In this document: piece after piece, positions 26,479-35,126 of the stretch
Layout: each line of letters starts with the position of its first letter
Numbering within the stretch: the first letter of the stretch is position 1
NCBI GenBank assembly: GCA_017415105.1
Contig: JAFQJD010000003.1
Coordinates: 62,001-126,000, forward strand
Source: Clostridia bacterium
GTDB lineage: Bacteria > Bacillota > Clostridia > UBA1381
DNA: 64,000 nt
Reading direction: 5' to 3'
Notes under the pieces: generated by a model
Database searches by the model: none
Told to the model about the DNA's origin: nothing
The model's input: only the letters and a program-made list of their open reading frames with translations
Program-made: the position numbers and the translations under genes

Positions 26479-27051
26479 TTATGAAAAAAGTTCCCGTTTA
26501 TCGGATAATTTTTTGCGTAATGCATTTCTTGCCCTGTTCAGCCTTGATTTTACAGTTCCGTTAGGAATTTTCAGTATTGCTGATACTTCATCATACGAAA
26601 GCTGTTGTATATCCGACAAAACAAGCACCTCTTTATACTCAGGCTTTAAGCTGTTTATCGCCTCACGCACAAGTGCCTGTGTTTCACTCAATTCGACCTT
26701 TTCCTCAGGCGTGGGTGCGTCGGATTTTATTTCTTTTATCGGTCCGTCATCAGTGTCATCTGTATCAATGCTCGTCACAACTGAGTGCTTCTGGCGTTTA
26801 CGCAGAATATCGTTGCACGAGTTACGGCATATCACATACAGCCACGTGGTAAAAGCTGAATCGCCTTTAAATGAGGATATTGACTTGTATGCTTTTATAA
26901 ATGTATCCTGTGCAGCGTCTTCAGCATCCTGATAGTCTGAAAGAATATTATATGCCATACCAAATACAAGATTCTGATGCTTCTGCATTATTTCTGTAAA
27001 CGCATCACGGTCACCGTGCTTGCAACGCTCTATAAGCTCCTTATCTGTCAA
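26479..27051 (-). CDS. ECF RNA polymerase sigma factor
   Basis: 190 residues from TTG at 27051. Region 2 spans about 20-85 (FGMAYNILSDYQDAEDAAQDTFIKAY in pieces, then STFTTWLY-like SAFTTWLYVICRN) and region 4 about 130-180 (LSYDEVSAILKIPNGTVKSR, helix-turn-helix). SigW/RpoE-type sigma for envelope stress. The ATG at 27069 has no ribosome site, whereas AAGGTGG precedes the TTG, which also fits the usual (M)TDKELIERC start. It begins about 35 bases after the aroC stop and is followed by its anti-sigma. Confidence 0.92.
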   Translation of the reverse strand: MTDKELIERCKHGDRDAFTEIMQKHQNLVFGMAYNILSDYQDAEDAAQDTFIKAYKSISSFKGDSAFTTWLYVICRNSCNDILRKRQKHSVVTSIDTDDTDDGPIKEIKSDAPTPEEKVELSETQALVREAINSLKPEYKEVLVLSDIQQLSYDEVSAILKIPNGTVKSRLNRARNALRKKLSDKRELFS

Positions 27052-27086
27052 TACCTCACCACCTTCCATATGTATTTTAATTAGGG

Positions 27087-28232
27087 TTAATAATTCTTTA
27101 TTCTTTCCGTATATGCATCAAATGATGCTTTTATATCTGCCAGACAGTCACCGCCGAATTTCTCAACAAATGCGTTTGCAATCTCAAACGCAACCGCCGC
27201 CTCGACTACCACCGAGCATGCTGGCACCGCACACGCATCCGAGCGTTCAACTGATGCCTTATGTTCTTTTTTGTCGATTATGCTTGCGGTTTTTAACGGG
27301 TTGTACAGTGTGGGAATAGGCTTCATTGCCGCACGTACCACTATCGGCTCACCGTTTGACATACCACCCTCTATTCCGCCTGCGTTGTTTGTTATACGAC
27401 CGAAACCGTCCTGATATACAATCTCATCGTGTACGTTTGAGCCGTGAGTTTTAGCAGTTTCAAAGCCCATTCCTACTTCAACGCCCTTTATCGCCTGAAC
27501 GCTCATAACAGAGAATGCCAGACGTGCGTCAAGCTTTCTGTCGTAATGCACGTAACTACCCAAACCTACCGGCACACCCGAAACCACAGTTTCGACTACA
27601 CCTCCGCAGGATTCGCCCGATTCCTTGATTTTGTCTATATATTCCATTGCTGCCTTTTCAGATTCGGCATCACCAAAACCTACAGGTGACTCTGCTACAC
27701 GGCAATAGAATCCGTCAGCAGTTGTATCTGCATTGTCTGACACCTCACCGATTGATACAACACGGCTCTTTAGTTCTACACCAAACGGCTCTATAAGCTG
27801 ACGTACCAACGCCCCAACAGCAACTCTTGCCGCAGTTTCACGTGCAGATGCACGTTCAAGCACGTTTCTTAAATCGTGGTGGTCGTATTTCATACCGCCC
27901 GATAAATCTGCATGGCCCGGACGTGGGAATTCAACAGATTTCTCGCCATTTGACTCCTCTGTGCCCATTATCTTGCTCCAGTTTGCCCAGTCACGGTTTT
28001 CTATCTTAATTGCAATCGGGCTACCAAGTGTCACTCCTCCTCGGATACCCGACAGAATTTCTGCCGTATCCTTTTCTATAAGCATACGACCGCCTCTGCC
28101 GTAACCTTTCTGACGCTTTGCAAGCTGTTCGTTTATTTTTTCAAGACTTATATTAAAGCCGGCAGGAACTCCCTCTATTATGACTGTAAGACATTTTCCG
28201 TGTGTCTCTCCGGCTGTGAAATAACGTAGCAT
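27087..28232 (-). CDS. aroC: Chorismate synthase
   Basis: 381 residues. Last step of the shikimate pathway, converting EPSP to chorismate with reduced FMN. Signatures: GETHGKCLTVIIEGVPAG near residues 8-25, KRQKGYGRGGRM near 38, RPGHADLSGGMKY near 110, and DGFGRITNNAGGIEGG near 280. AAAGGAC lies 8 bases before the ATG. No other aromatic genes are adjacent. It precedes the ECF sigma gene in the same direction. Confidence 0.97.
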   Translation of the reverse strand: MLRYFTAGETHGKCLTVIIEGVPAGFNISLEKINEQLAKRQKGYGRGGRMLIEKDTAEILSGIRGGVTLGSPIAIKIENRDWANWSKIMGTEESNGEKSVEFPRPGHADLSGGMKYDHHDLRNVLERASARETAARVAVGALVRQLIEPFGVELKSRVVSIGEVSDNADTTADGFYCRVAESPVGFGDAESEKAAMEYIDKIKESGESCGGVVETVVSGVPVGLGSYVHYDRKLDARLAFSVMSVQAIKGVEVGMGFETAKTHGSNVHDEIVYQDGFGRITNNAGGIEGGMSNGEPIVVRAAMKPIPTLYNPLKTASIIDKKEHKASVERSDACAVPACSVVVEAAVAFEIANAFVEKFGGDCLADIKASFDAYTERIKNY

Positions 28233-28270
28233 ATTTTAAAGTCCTTTCTATACATACTTATACATAGTAT

Positions 28271-28299
28271 ATTGTATCACTTTTCGCCTTTTTTTTCAA
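28271..28299 (-). promoter_or_regulatory. Sigma-A promoter of aroC
   Basis: Minus strand TTGAAA (28299-28294), 17 bases, TACAAT (28276-28271), 39 bases before the aroC start. Confidence 0.7.
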
Positions 28300-28382
28300 C
28301 CCCTGTACGAAATTTGTTTGAAAAACAGCAAAAAATGCGTGTTCAATCGGAAGAATTGATAAAAACAACACTCTTTATGGTA

Positions 28383-28411
28383 AAGACAAAATTTCATTTG
28401 TATTATATAAT
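28383..28411 (+). promoter_or_regulatory. Possible promoter of the phosphofructokinase gene
   Basis: A perfect TATAAT at 28406-28411 lies 31 bases before the start at 28443. At 17 bases upstream is AAGACA (28383-28388), which matches TTGACA at 4 of 6 positions, so the -35 box is weak. Confidence 0.4.
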
Positions 28412-28442
28412 ACAGGTACATTCAAGAAAAAGGAGAGCAGTA

Positions 28443-29666
28443 ATGATAAAAGGAAATGCAATCGTAGGGCAGTCAGGCGGACCAACAGCAGTAATCAATT
28501 CAAGTCTTGCCGGCGTATTTAAAACCGCCCGTGATAACGGAATCCAAAAAATCTATGGTATGAAAAACGGATTAAGCGGATTTATCAGGGAAGAATTTGT
28601 TGACCTGACAGACTATATAAAAAGCGGTCTTGATATTGAGCTTTTGAAAAGAACTCCATCATCTTTCCTTGGCTCATGCCGTTACAAATTGCCCGATTAT
28701 ACCACTGACAGTAGCGTTTATGAGAAAATTTTCAGTATACTAAAGAAATATGATATTAAGTATTTTTTCTACATCGGTGGCAACGATTCTATGGATTCTG
28801 TTGCAAAACTTTCTGCATATGCTGACGAAATAGGCTCCGATATAAGATTTATGGGGGTGCCGAAAACCATTGACAACGACCTTGACAAAACAGACCACAC
28901 ACCCGGATACGGAAGTGCATCCAAGTACATAGCATCGGTTGTAAAGGAAATTATACTTGATAACCGTGTATACGGTACAGAGGGTGTTGCCGTTGTTGAA
29001 ACTATGGGACGAAACGCCGGCTGGCTCGCCGCCGCTTCTGCACTCGCTAAAACAGATGACTGTGCAGGACCTGACCTGCTATGTCTGCCGGAGGTAGCTT
29101 TTGATTATAACTGGTTCTATAACAGGATAAATGAAATACGAAAAGATAAAAAGTCAATGGTAATCGTTGTGTCAGAAGGCATAAAAACCGCAAGCGGAAA
29201 CTACCTCTGCGAGGAAAACAACGAAAAACGTGTCCGTGACGCATTCGGTCACGCATCACTTGGCGGAACGGCGATGTTCCTCACGCATTTCTTGAGAACA
29301 GAAATGGGAATTAAGACACGTGAGAATATATTAGGATCACAACAACGCAGTGCATCACATATTGTATCAAGAACGGACATTACCGAAGCATTTGTCGCAG
29401 GCGGCAGTGCCGTACAGGCAGCACTCGAGGGACAAAGCGGAAAAATGGTAACATTCCGACGCTTGTCTGATGACCCGTATAAAATTGATGTTTCACTATG
29501 CAATGCATCGGAAGTCGCAAACGTCGAGAAAAAAATCCCCGATGAATGGATTGATAAAACAAACGGTTATGTGTCGCAGGAGTGCATAAACTACATAAAA
29601 CCGCTTATCATCGGCGAACTCACACCATTTATGGTTGACGGTATGCCGATGCATATGCATCTGTAA
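28443..29666 (+). CDS. 6-phosphofructokinase, probably pyrophosphate-dependent
   Basis: 407 residues. Phosphorylates fructose 6-phosphate. The phosphate-donor site reads GGNDSM instead of the ATP-type GGDGS, and the next motif is GVPKTIDNDL with lysine instead of glycine. The Asp/Lys pair is the known signature of PPi-dependent enzymes. TPGYGSASKYIA and VVETMGRNAGWLAA (substrate binding) follow. AAAAGGAG precedes the ATG. In-frame ATGs further upstream would include the promoter. PPi use would make the glycolytic step reversible. Confidence 0.9.
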   Translation: MIKGNAIVGQSGGPTAVINSSLAGVFKTARDNGIQKIYGMKNGLSGFIREEFVDLTDYIKSGLDIELLKRTPSSFLGSCRYKLPDYTTDSSVYEKIFSILKKYDIKYFFYIGGNDSMDSVAKLSAYADEIGSDIRFMGVPKTIDNDLDKTDHTPGYGSASKYIASVVKEIILDNRVYGTEGVAVVETMGRNAGWLAAASALAKTDDCAGPDLLCLPEVAFDYNWFYNRINEIRKDKKSMVIVVSEGIKTASGNYLCEENNEKRVRDAFGHASLGGTAMFLTHFLRTEMGIKTRENILGSQQRSASHIVSRTDITEAFVAGGSAVQAALEGQSGKMVTFRRLSDDPYKIDVSLCNASEVANVEKKIPDEWIDKTNGYVSQECINYIKPLIIGELTPFMVDGMPMHMHL

Positions 29667-29708
29667 AGCACACCCGCACGGATTTTGGCTCTTGATTTTA
29701 GTTGTAGA

Positions 29709-29766
29709 ATAAACGAAACTCACCCGACGGCGTACACCGGTACGTTGAGTGGTGAGTTTCGTTTAT
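29709..29766. repeat. Large inverted repeat downstream of the phosphofructokinase gene
   Basis: Perfect 16-bp arms (29709-29724 with 29751-29766, ATAAACGAAACTCACC type) enclose 26 bases that hold a nested CGTAC...GTACG hairpin. The T run after the stem is short, so this may be an auxiliary terminator, an RNA-stabilising hairpin or a palindromic element. Confidence 0.8.
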
Positions 29767-29769
29767 AGC

Positions 29770-29803
29770 AAAAAGGAATTCGCACTAAAACGAATTCCTT
29801 TTT
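29770..29803. terminator. Bidirectional terminator between pfk and the SDR gene
   Basis: 13-bp perfect stem AAAAAGGAATTCG (29770-29782) with CGAATTCCTTTTT (29791-29803). A runs on one side and T runs on the other serve the two convergent genes. Confidence 0.9.
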
Positions 29804-29831
29804 GTGTTCTACACTAAAAGCATTGCCAAAA

Positions 29832-30632
29832 TTACGGCTGTTTGCCGATATATGCAAGAATGCCTCCGTCTACATAGAGAATGTGACCGTTTACAGCATT
29901 TGATGCATCTGATGCAAGGAATACTGCCGGGCCGCCCAACTCATCGGGGTTAAGCCATCTGCCTGCAGGTGTTCTTGCACAGATGAATGAATCGAACGGA
30001 TGCTTTGAACCGTCTTCCTGCGGCTCACGAAGCGGTGCAGTCTGCGGTGTTGCTATGTAACCCGGTCCGATACCGTTACACTGAATGTTGTACTGTGCGT
30101 ACTCTGCACAGATGTTTCTTGTGAGCATCTTCAAACCGCCCTTTGCAGCAGCATAAGCTGATACAGTTTCACGACCAAGCTCTGACATCATTGAACAGAT
30201 GTTTATAATCTTACCGTGTCCCTTCTTTATCATACTCGGGATAACTGCCTTTGCACAGATAAACGGTGCGTTAAGGTCAACGTCGATAACCTGACGGAAC
30301 TCAGCTGCTGACATCTCGTGCATCGGTATTCTCTTGATGATACCTGCATTGTTTACGAGGATGTCGATAACGCCAACTTCTGCCTCTATCTTCTTAACCA
30401 TGTCATTTACCATATCTTCGTTTGTAACGTCGCAAACATAACCCTTTGCGTCGATACCGTCTGCCTTATAGCTCTCAAGGCCCTTGTCTACAAGCTCCTG
30501 CTTAATGTCGCAGAAAACAATCTTTGCACCCTGTGCAGCAAAAGCTGTTGCGATACCGTAGCCAATGCCGTATGAGCCACCTGTTATAAGAGCAACCTTG
30601 CCCTCAAGGCTGAATAGCTTTGAAAAATCCAT
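29832..30632 (-). CDS. Short-chain dehydrogenase, gluconate 5-dehydrogenase-like
   Basis: 266 residues. Classical SDR: cofactor motif GGSYGIGYGIA (TGxxxGIG) near residues 18-28, NNAGI near 92, catalytic Ser in ICSMMSE near 147 and YAAAK near 160-164. Whole-protein impression is closest to gluconate 5-dehydrogenase / KduD-type enzymes of hexuronate and gluconate metabolism (CDIKQELVDKGL segment), so it probably interconverts 5-keto-D-gluconate and D-gluconate. The substrate is not certain. Monocistronic with its own promoter. No sugar-acid transporter or kinase is adjacent. Confidence 0.85.
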   Translation of the reverse strand: MDFSKLFSLEGKVALITGGSYGIGYGIATAFAAQGAKIVFCDIKQELVDKGLESYKADGIDAKGYVCDVTNEDMVNDMVKKIEAEVGVIDILVNNAGIIKRIPMHEMSAAEFRQVIDVDLNAPFICAKAVIPSMIKKGHGKIINICSMMSELGRETVSAYAAAKGGLKMLTRNICAEYAQYNIQCNGIGPGYIATPQTAPLREPQEDGSKHPFDSFICARTPAGRWLNPDELGGPAVFLASDASNAVNGHILYVDGGILAYIGKQP

Positions 30633-30665
30633 TTCAAATTCCTCCTGATTTTATATGTTAATAGT

Positions 30666-30694
30666 ATTATATCACAATATCTTCCATATTTCAA
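30666..30694 (-). promoter_or_regulatory. Sigma-A promoter of the SDR gene
   Basis: Minus strand TTGAAA (30694-30689), 17 bases, TATAAT (30671-30666), 33 bases before the start codon, immediately past the terminator of the upstream SLH gene. Confidence 0.8.
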
Positions 30695-30703
30695 GTGATA
30701 AAC

Positions 30704-30736
30704 AAAAAAATCGCAGTCGATGACTGCGATTTTTTA
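30704..30736 (-). terminator. Terminator of the 1097-residue SLH gene (recurrent hairpin, copy A)
   Basis: Stem ATCGCAGTC (30710-30718), loop GAT, GACTGCGAT (30722-30730), with A and T tracts on the two sides extending the stem. The same core occurs at 36171-36187 and 36994-37014. Confidence 0.9.
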
Positions 30737-30740
30737 GTAG

Positions 30741-33700
30741 TTAGTTGTTTGATGTTATAAATCTCTGAAGAATAGTTGCAATTTCTGCTCTTGTTGCCTT
30801 ATCCTGCGGTTCGAGTGTTTTATCTGTCTTACCGTTAATAAGTCCGCTACCTACCATGTATTGCATTGCAGATACTGCATAATCCGAAATTTCAGAGTAG
30901 TCATCACGTTCACTGATTTCTGCGCTCTTATTTACATCATAACCTTTGTATGTTGCATATCTGTGCATAATTGTTGCAATCTGCTCACGTGTGATATTTG
31001 CATCAGGTGCAAAAACGTTATCTGTGTATCCGTCAACTATTCCGTTAGCTTTTGCCCATGCAACAGCCTTTTCATAGTATGAACCTGTTGCAACATCGTC
31101 AAATGCTACTTCTGTATCTACCGCAGGCTCACCATCGTTACGGTAAAGAATTGTTACAAGCATTGCTCTTGTCAGAGTAGCGTTCGGAGCAAATTCAGTA
31201 TCTGATACACCGTTCATAAGCTTGTTTTCTACTGCAAACTTAACAGCATCAGCATACCATGCATCAGCCTTAACATCACTAAATGGTGTCTTTGCCACAT
31301 CTTCCGGTTTTTCTGTCGGCTCCGGCTCAACTGTTACGGTTTCTTCCCATTTAGCATAAAGAGTCGTGTCTTTCTTAACTATATCAGCAAAATCATGCGG
31401 TGTTGTGAGTTCCGCATCACTGTACCAGCCTACAAAGGTATAACCATTCTTTGATGGTATTGCCGGCTCTGTTACAGATGTATTCTTTCTCACGCTCTTG
31501 TTTGAAATCTTACTTCCGCCGTTTGTTTCAAATTTAACTGTGTATGTTGAGTCACCACCGCCGGTAGCCTGTTTTACAAATTTTGCAACGAGGTCTTTAT
31601 TTTCATTTGCTACAAACGTATATGTCGTATTTGTTGAAACTGTTTCATTACCAACCATCCAACCGTTAAACACAAAACCACGTGTAGGTGTTGCCACAAC
31701 TGTTACTGTGCTTCCCTTTATATAGCTTCCTGCACCTGTTACTGTACCGCCATCTGCCGTAGCTGTAATTGTAGCAACATTATCTGTTGTTATTGTGCTG
31801 TTAAGCTCTGTAGTTGTAACTGTGTAGTTATCTGACTTTTCGCCTTCAAGCTCAAAACCTGTTACTTTTACATTTGATGTTGTTTCATTAACTGCATCAA
31901 TAATTTCAAGATTGAGCTTGTCAAAGTTAAGTGCAACTGCGGTGTCACCACTTAATACACCGTCAAGAACTGCCGTCTTTGCATCCAAATCTACAGATGT
32001 TACTGTAACGCCCTTTTTGTTTACAACAAGCTTCTGTGTGTTTGTAAATACCGCATAATCAGCATTACCCGGCTCTGTTACTGTGATGTCAGTTTCGCCT
32101 GCAGCCTTGATTGTGATTGTTCCGTCTGCGGCAATTTCTGCAACGTCTGTGTTACTGCTCGCGTACGCAAATGCTGAAAGGTTTGCTGTTTCATCAGGAG
32201 TTACTGAAACTGCAAAATCAGCATCGCCGTATGTCTTTTCGCCTATTGTTGCAACAACAATCTCCTGCGGTGTCTTATCAACTACCGTAAGCTTACCCTT
32301 AACAAATGTCAATGCATAGTTATTTCCGGCAGTAACTGTTCCTTGTGTGATGTCGAACTCACCAAGTCTTGTACCATCTGCATTTACTGACAATGTACCT
32401 GTGATTGAATCACCCGAAACGAGTTCTCCTGCTGTAATGTCATATTCCAATGTCGGAACAGGATTGTTCTGCTTTATTGTGTAGCTCTTTGCTGTAACTG
32501 TAAGATTTTTCTGGTCAATTTTCATTGTTGCATTAAGCACCAAATCATTGTAGCCGTCTTTCGAAACTGTCGCTTTAACTGCGTATATACCAGCCTCTGT
32601 CGGCTTTTCTGTGCTACCGTCGTATGTGTATGTAACAGTCGCACCACTCGGCACTGTTCCCGAAACTGCCATGCCTTTTTCTGCACCATCGTATGTATAG
32701 GTCTTGTTTGCAAGTGACAATCCCACAAAATCCTTTTTAGGGCTCTCTGCCCAAGGATGTTTTGCAAATCCAAGTTTACCGTTTAAATCCCATATAGCGA
32801 AAAAATCCCCCTGAGATTGTATATCTTTAAATTCGCCAATTCTATCACCATTTGAATCAAATAATACACGAGATTCATAATCATCCGTATAAGCGCAGAT
32901 TAAGTTATCACTTTTCCACGTTATATATTCATAGATTACAGGGACTATTACGTCTCCGTCATTATTTATAATTCCCTGTTTCTTTGTTTCCTTATCCGTT
33001 ACACATATCAAATTATCCGAATACTTCCAAAGATTCTCATATTGGGAGAATATAATCTCTCCTTTTTCATTTACATACGAATATACGCTTCCTATAGAGG
33101 GCCCATCAAGTTGTAACTCATAGCAGTTTTTATTTAGATAATCTGGTAGATATTGGTGAAAAATACTCCATTTATGATATATTGTCTCATTACTGTATTG
33201 TGCCACAATTTCATCGAATTTATTTTTTACTATAGCTGTTTTTTCCGGAAAACTCTCACCTTTTGAATTTGTCAGAATGCCATCAACCAAAAACTCATCA
33301 GTATTACATAGAGGTATACCCCTAATAGTGTTAAATACATTTACCGAGCCCTTTATGTTTAGAATGTTTCCTGTTTCCCGATCTATAATTATATTGTTAT
33401 TATTTCCATCATCAATACACGCTACAAAATATTCCGACCAGTTCACTTCTTCATACTTGACGTCGCATATAATATTTCCTTTTGTATCAATAATTCCCCA
33501 TTTACCATCTTTTTTACACCCAAGCCATCCAAGATCATCCATTTCAAATATAGAATCATATTCGGCAGGTATCACTATGTTGCCTTCCAAGTCCACAAAT
33601 CCATACTCCCATGGTCCTCCGTAGTTATCATGTTCTTCTGTTTCTACTTCGATTCCGACCAACTTTGCTTCTTCAATATAACCCCATATTTCGTGATCCA

Positions 33701-34034
33701 ATTCGAGAATCACATCACCATTACCATCTATAATTTTGCCTTTTCCGTCTATATTTACAGCACACAATCCGTCACCAAGATATAATTCTAATGACTCATC
33801 CAACATAATAATATTATCCATAATTACATTGTTTCCACTATCAACGAATTTATATGTGCTACCATCTTCTGACACTTGCCATATACCTTCGTTATAATGC
33901 TCACCCTCTACGTATTCATATTCAAGAGAAGGCTCTATTATCCACTCAAAGAACTCCGAGGCTTGTGCAACTGTTCCCGACAAGAGAACAACTGTCATAA
34001 ACATGCTTACTACAGCTAAAAATTTTCTTTTCAT
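30741..34034 (-). CDS. Large mosaic SLH surface protein (WG repeats, MBG/Ig-like, InlB-type repeats)
   Basis: 1097 residues. A signal peptide (residues 1-25, ending AQA) leads to WG/KWG repeats at about 60-430 (for example GFVDLEGNIVIPAEYD and GKWGIIDTKGNII). Next come MBG/YDG-type beta domains at about 440-760 (ANKTYTYDGAEKG, KTYGDADFAV), a bacterial Ig-like part, an InlB-like repeat region at about 780-905 (GFVFNGWMVGNE, NGYTFVGWYSD, LYAKWEE) and three C-terminal SLH motifs at about 920-1097 (FSDVKADAWYADAVKFAVEN). It should be exported and attached to cell-wall polysaccharide, perhaps as an adhesin. AAAGGAG precedes the ATG. The first gene has N-terminal SLH motifs, this one C-terminal. 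Confidence 0.9.
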   Translation of the reverse strand: MKRKFLAVVSMFMTVVLLSGTVAQASEFFEWIIEPSLEYEYVEGEHYNEGIWQVSEDGSTYKFVDSGNNVIMDNIIMLDESLELYLGDGLCAVNIDGKGKIIDGNGDVILELDHEIWGYIEEAKLVGIEVETEEHDNYGGPWEYGFVDLEGNIVIPAEYDSIFEMDDLGWLGCKKDGKWGIIDTKGNIICDVKYEEVNWSEYFVACIDDGNNNNIIIDRETGNILNIKGSVNVFNTIRGIPLCNTDEFLVDGILTNSKGESFPEKTAIVKNKFDEIVAQYSNETIYHKWSIFHQYLPDYLNKNCYELQLDGPSIGSVYSYVNEKGEIIFSQYENLWKYSDNLICVTDKETKKQGIINNDGDVIVPVIYEYITWKSDNLICAYTDDYESRVLFDSNGDRIGEFKDIQSQGDFFAIWDLNGKLGFAKHPWAESPKKDFVGLSLANKTYTYDGAEKGMAVSGTVPSGATVTYTYDGSTEKPTEAGIYAVKATVSKDGYNDLVLNATMKIDQKNLTVTAKSYTIKQNNPVPTLEYDITAGELVSGDSITGTLSVNADGTRLGEFDITQGTVTAGNNYALTFVKGKLTVVDKTPQEIVVATIGEKTYGDADFAVSVTPDETANLSAFAYASSNTDVAEIAADGTITIKAAGETDITVTEPGNADYAVFTNTQKLVVNKKGVTVTSVDLDAKTAVLDGVLSGDTAVALNFDKLNLEIIDAVNETTSNVKVTGFELEGEKSDNYTVTTTELNSTITTDNVATITATADGGTVTGAGSYIKGSTVTVVATPTRGFVFNGWMVGNETVSTNTTYTFVANENKDLVAKFVKQATGGGDSTYTVKFETNGGSKISNKSVRKNTSVTEPAIPSKNGYTFVGWYSDAELTTPHDFADIVKKDTTLYAKWEETVTVEPEPTEKPEDVAKTPFSDVKADAWYADAVKFAVENKLMNGVSDTEFAPNATLTRAMLVTILYRNDGEPAVDTEVAFDDVATGSYYEKAVAWAKANGIVDGYTDNVFAPDANITREQIATIMHRYATYKGYDVNKSAEISERDDYSEISDYAVSAMQYMVGSGLINGKTDKTLEPQDKATRAEIATILQRFITSNN

Positions 34035-34075
34035 AAATTTTCTCCTTTCAAACTCTGCCAGTTTATCAGCAGACT

Positions 34076-34098
34076 TGCAGTCATATACTGCATTTTTT
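34076..34098 (+). other. Degenerate copy of the recurrent terminator hairpin
   Basis: TGCAGT (34076-34081), CATAT, ACTGCA (34087-34092), then six T residues. Position and sequence match a decayed version of the hairpin at 30704-30736, and it lies next to the SLH remnant at 34103-34175 in the same relative arrangement. Confidence 0.6.
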
Positions 34099-34102
34099 GG
34101 TT

Positions 34103-34175
34103 TGTTGTTTTATGTTGTAAATTTTTAAAGTACAGTAACAATTTCTGCTTTTGTTACTTTGTACAACAGTTCAAG
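34103..34175 (-). pseudogene. Decayed 3' end of a second SLH gene
   Basis: Read on the minus strand this gives LELLYKVTKAEIVTVL, stop, KFTT, stop, NN. It aligns one-to-one with the C-terminus of the adjacent large SLH protein (LEPQDKATRAEIATIL, Q, RFIT, S, NN). Two sense codons have become TAA. No open frame continues upstream, so only about 24 codons remain. The fragment lies between the large SLH gene and the TPR-like gene, in the same orientation, with a degenerate terminator next to it. Confidence 0.8.
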
Positions 34176-34190
34176 AAATAGGTATTTATT

Positions 34191-35126
34191 TTACTGCCCA
34201 TAACCCCCTTTCTTTTCAATTCCGCTCTCTATCCCCGATTGACGTTCCAATATACTTACTCGTCTGAAGCACTGGTCTTTCATTCGATCCATCGTATCGT
34301 CCAAAGACACTATTGCACTATAATAAGCATCATAAATCGGTTTCACATTATCGGCTGTCAACTCTTTTGATTTATCTCGCAACACACCTTCTTTTGATAA
34401 TGCCAAGATATAGTAAGCGTATCCTATATTGATAGACGGTTGGTCTTCTGACATTTTTACTGTTCTTTCAAGAACAGGTACACATTCCTCATATCTTCCA
34501 TTTTCGAAAAGACTATCCGCATAATTGAGTGCACACTGCGGACATATTTTCAGCGACTCTAAAGCTTCTTTTAATGCTTTTTGGGCTAAATCATGCTTAT
34601 TTAACAATTCATAAAAATCGTGCTCGACCATATATGCACGCTCGTCATTTGGTTTATACTCTTTGTAATCAGAAATTAATTTTTCTATCTCGTCTATAAT
34701 TTCATCTTCTTGTGCCTTACTCTTTGAATACTGAATATAAACCATATGAAAGTCAATAGAAAAATGGAATGCTCTCCAACTCCAAAATCTTCTATCGATT
34801 TTTGCCAGTTTATCATAGTAATACGGACTTATTTCTGATAATGCCCGACATTTCAGTCCGTATTCCAATAAATCCGCAAGAATATCTGTCGATTTAGGAT
34901 ATCTTTTTAGTCCATGCTCCAACAAAAATACTGCGTTGTCATAATCATCCATCCTAACCAACCCCACCGAAGCATTATGATAATCATCCTCACTTCCGGC
35001 AATAGTTTCTGCATTTATGACATAATCCATTATTTCTTTAATTTTCAAATAATCCTCTTCTGTATATGCTGCAACTATTTTTTGTATTGCCACATTAATC
35101 GATGGAATATATAAAGCCATTTCCAT
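34191..35126 (-). CDS. TPR-like helical repeat protein paired with the TIR-like gene
   Basis: 311 residues from the ATG at 35126 (AAAGG five bases upstream). An earlier ATG at 35171 lacks a site. All-helical, with tetratricopeptide-like segments, for example VGLVRMDDYDNAVFLLEHGL near 60-78 and YADSLFENGRYEECVPVLER near 200-220. A KICPQCALNYADS segment has a CxxC. No signal peptide or membrane segment. It overlaps the TIR-like gene by 32 bases, so the two are probably translationally coupled. I do not recognise the specific family. A regulatory or adaptor role for the TIR-like partner is inference. Confidence 0.72.
   Translation of the reverse strand: MEMALYIPSINVAIQKIVAAYTEEDYLKIKEIMDYVINAETIAGSEDDYHNASVGLVRMDDYDNAVFLLEHGLKRYPKSTDILADLLEYGLKCRALSEISPYYYDKLAKIDRRFWSWRAFHFSIDFHMVYIQYSKSKAQEDEIIDEIEKLISDYKEYKPNDERAYMVEHDFYELLNKHDLAQKALKEALESLKICPQCALNYADSLFENGRYEECVPVLERTVKMSEDQPSINIGYAYYILALSKEGVLRDKSKELTADNVKPIYDAYYSAIVSLDDTMDRMKDQCFRRVSILERQSGIESGIEKKGGYGQ

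Noticed and set aside
28272-28442. Upstream in-frame extension of phosphofructokinase
   Set aside because: The extension covers the TATAAT box and lacks a ribosome site. The ATG at 28443 has AAAAGGAG and matches the family start.
31498-33624. Several plus-strand ORFs opposite the large SLH gene
   Set aside because: Antisense shadows of a gene whose domain series is continuous from signal peptide to SLH motifs.
34035-34102. Promoter of the large SLH gene
   Set aside because: I looked for TTGACA/TATAAT-like boxes upstream of 34034 on the minus strand and saw none with acceptable spacing, so none is listed.
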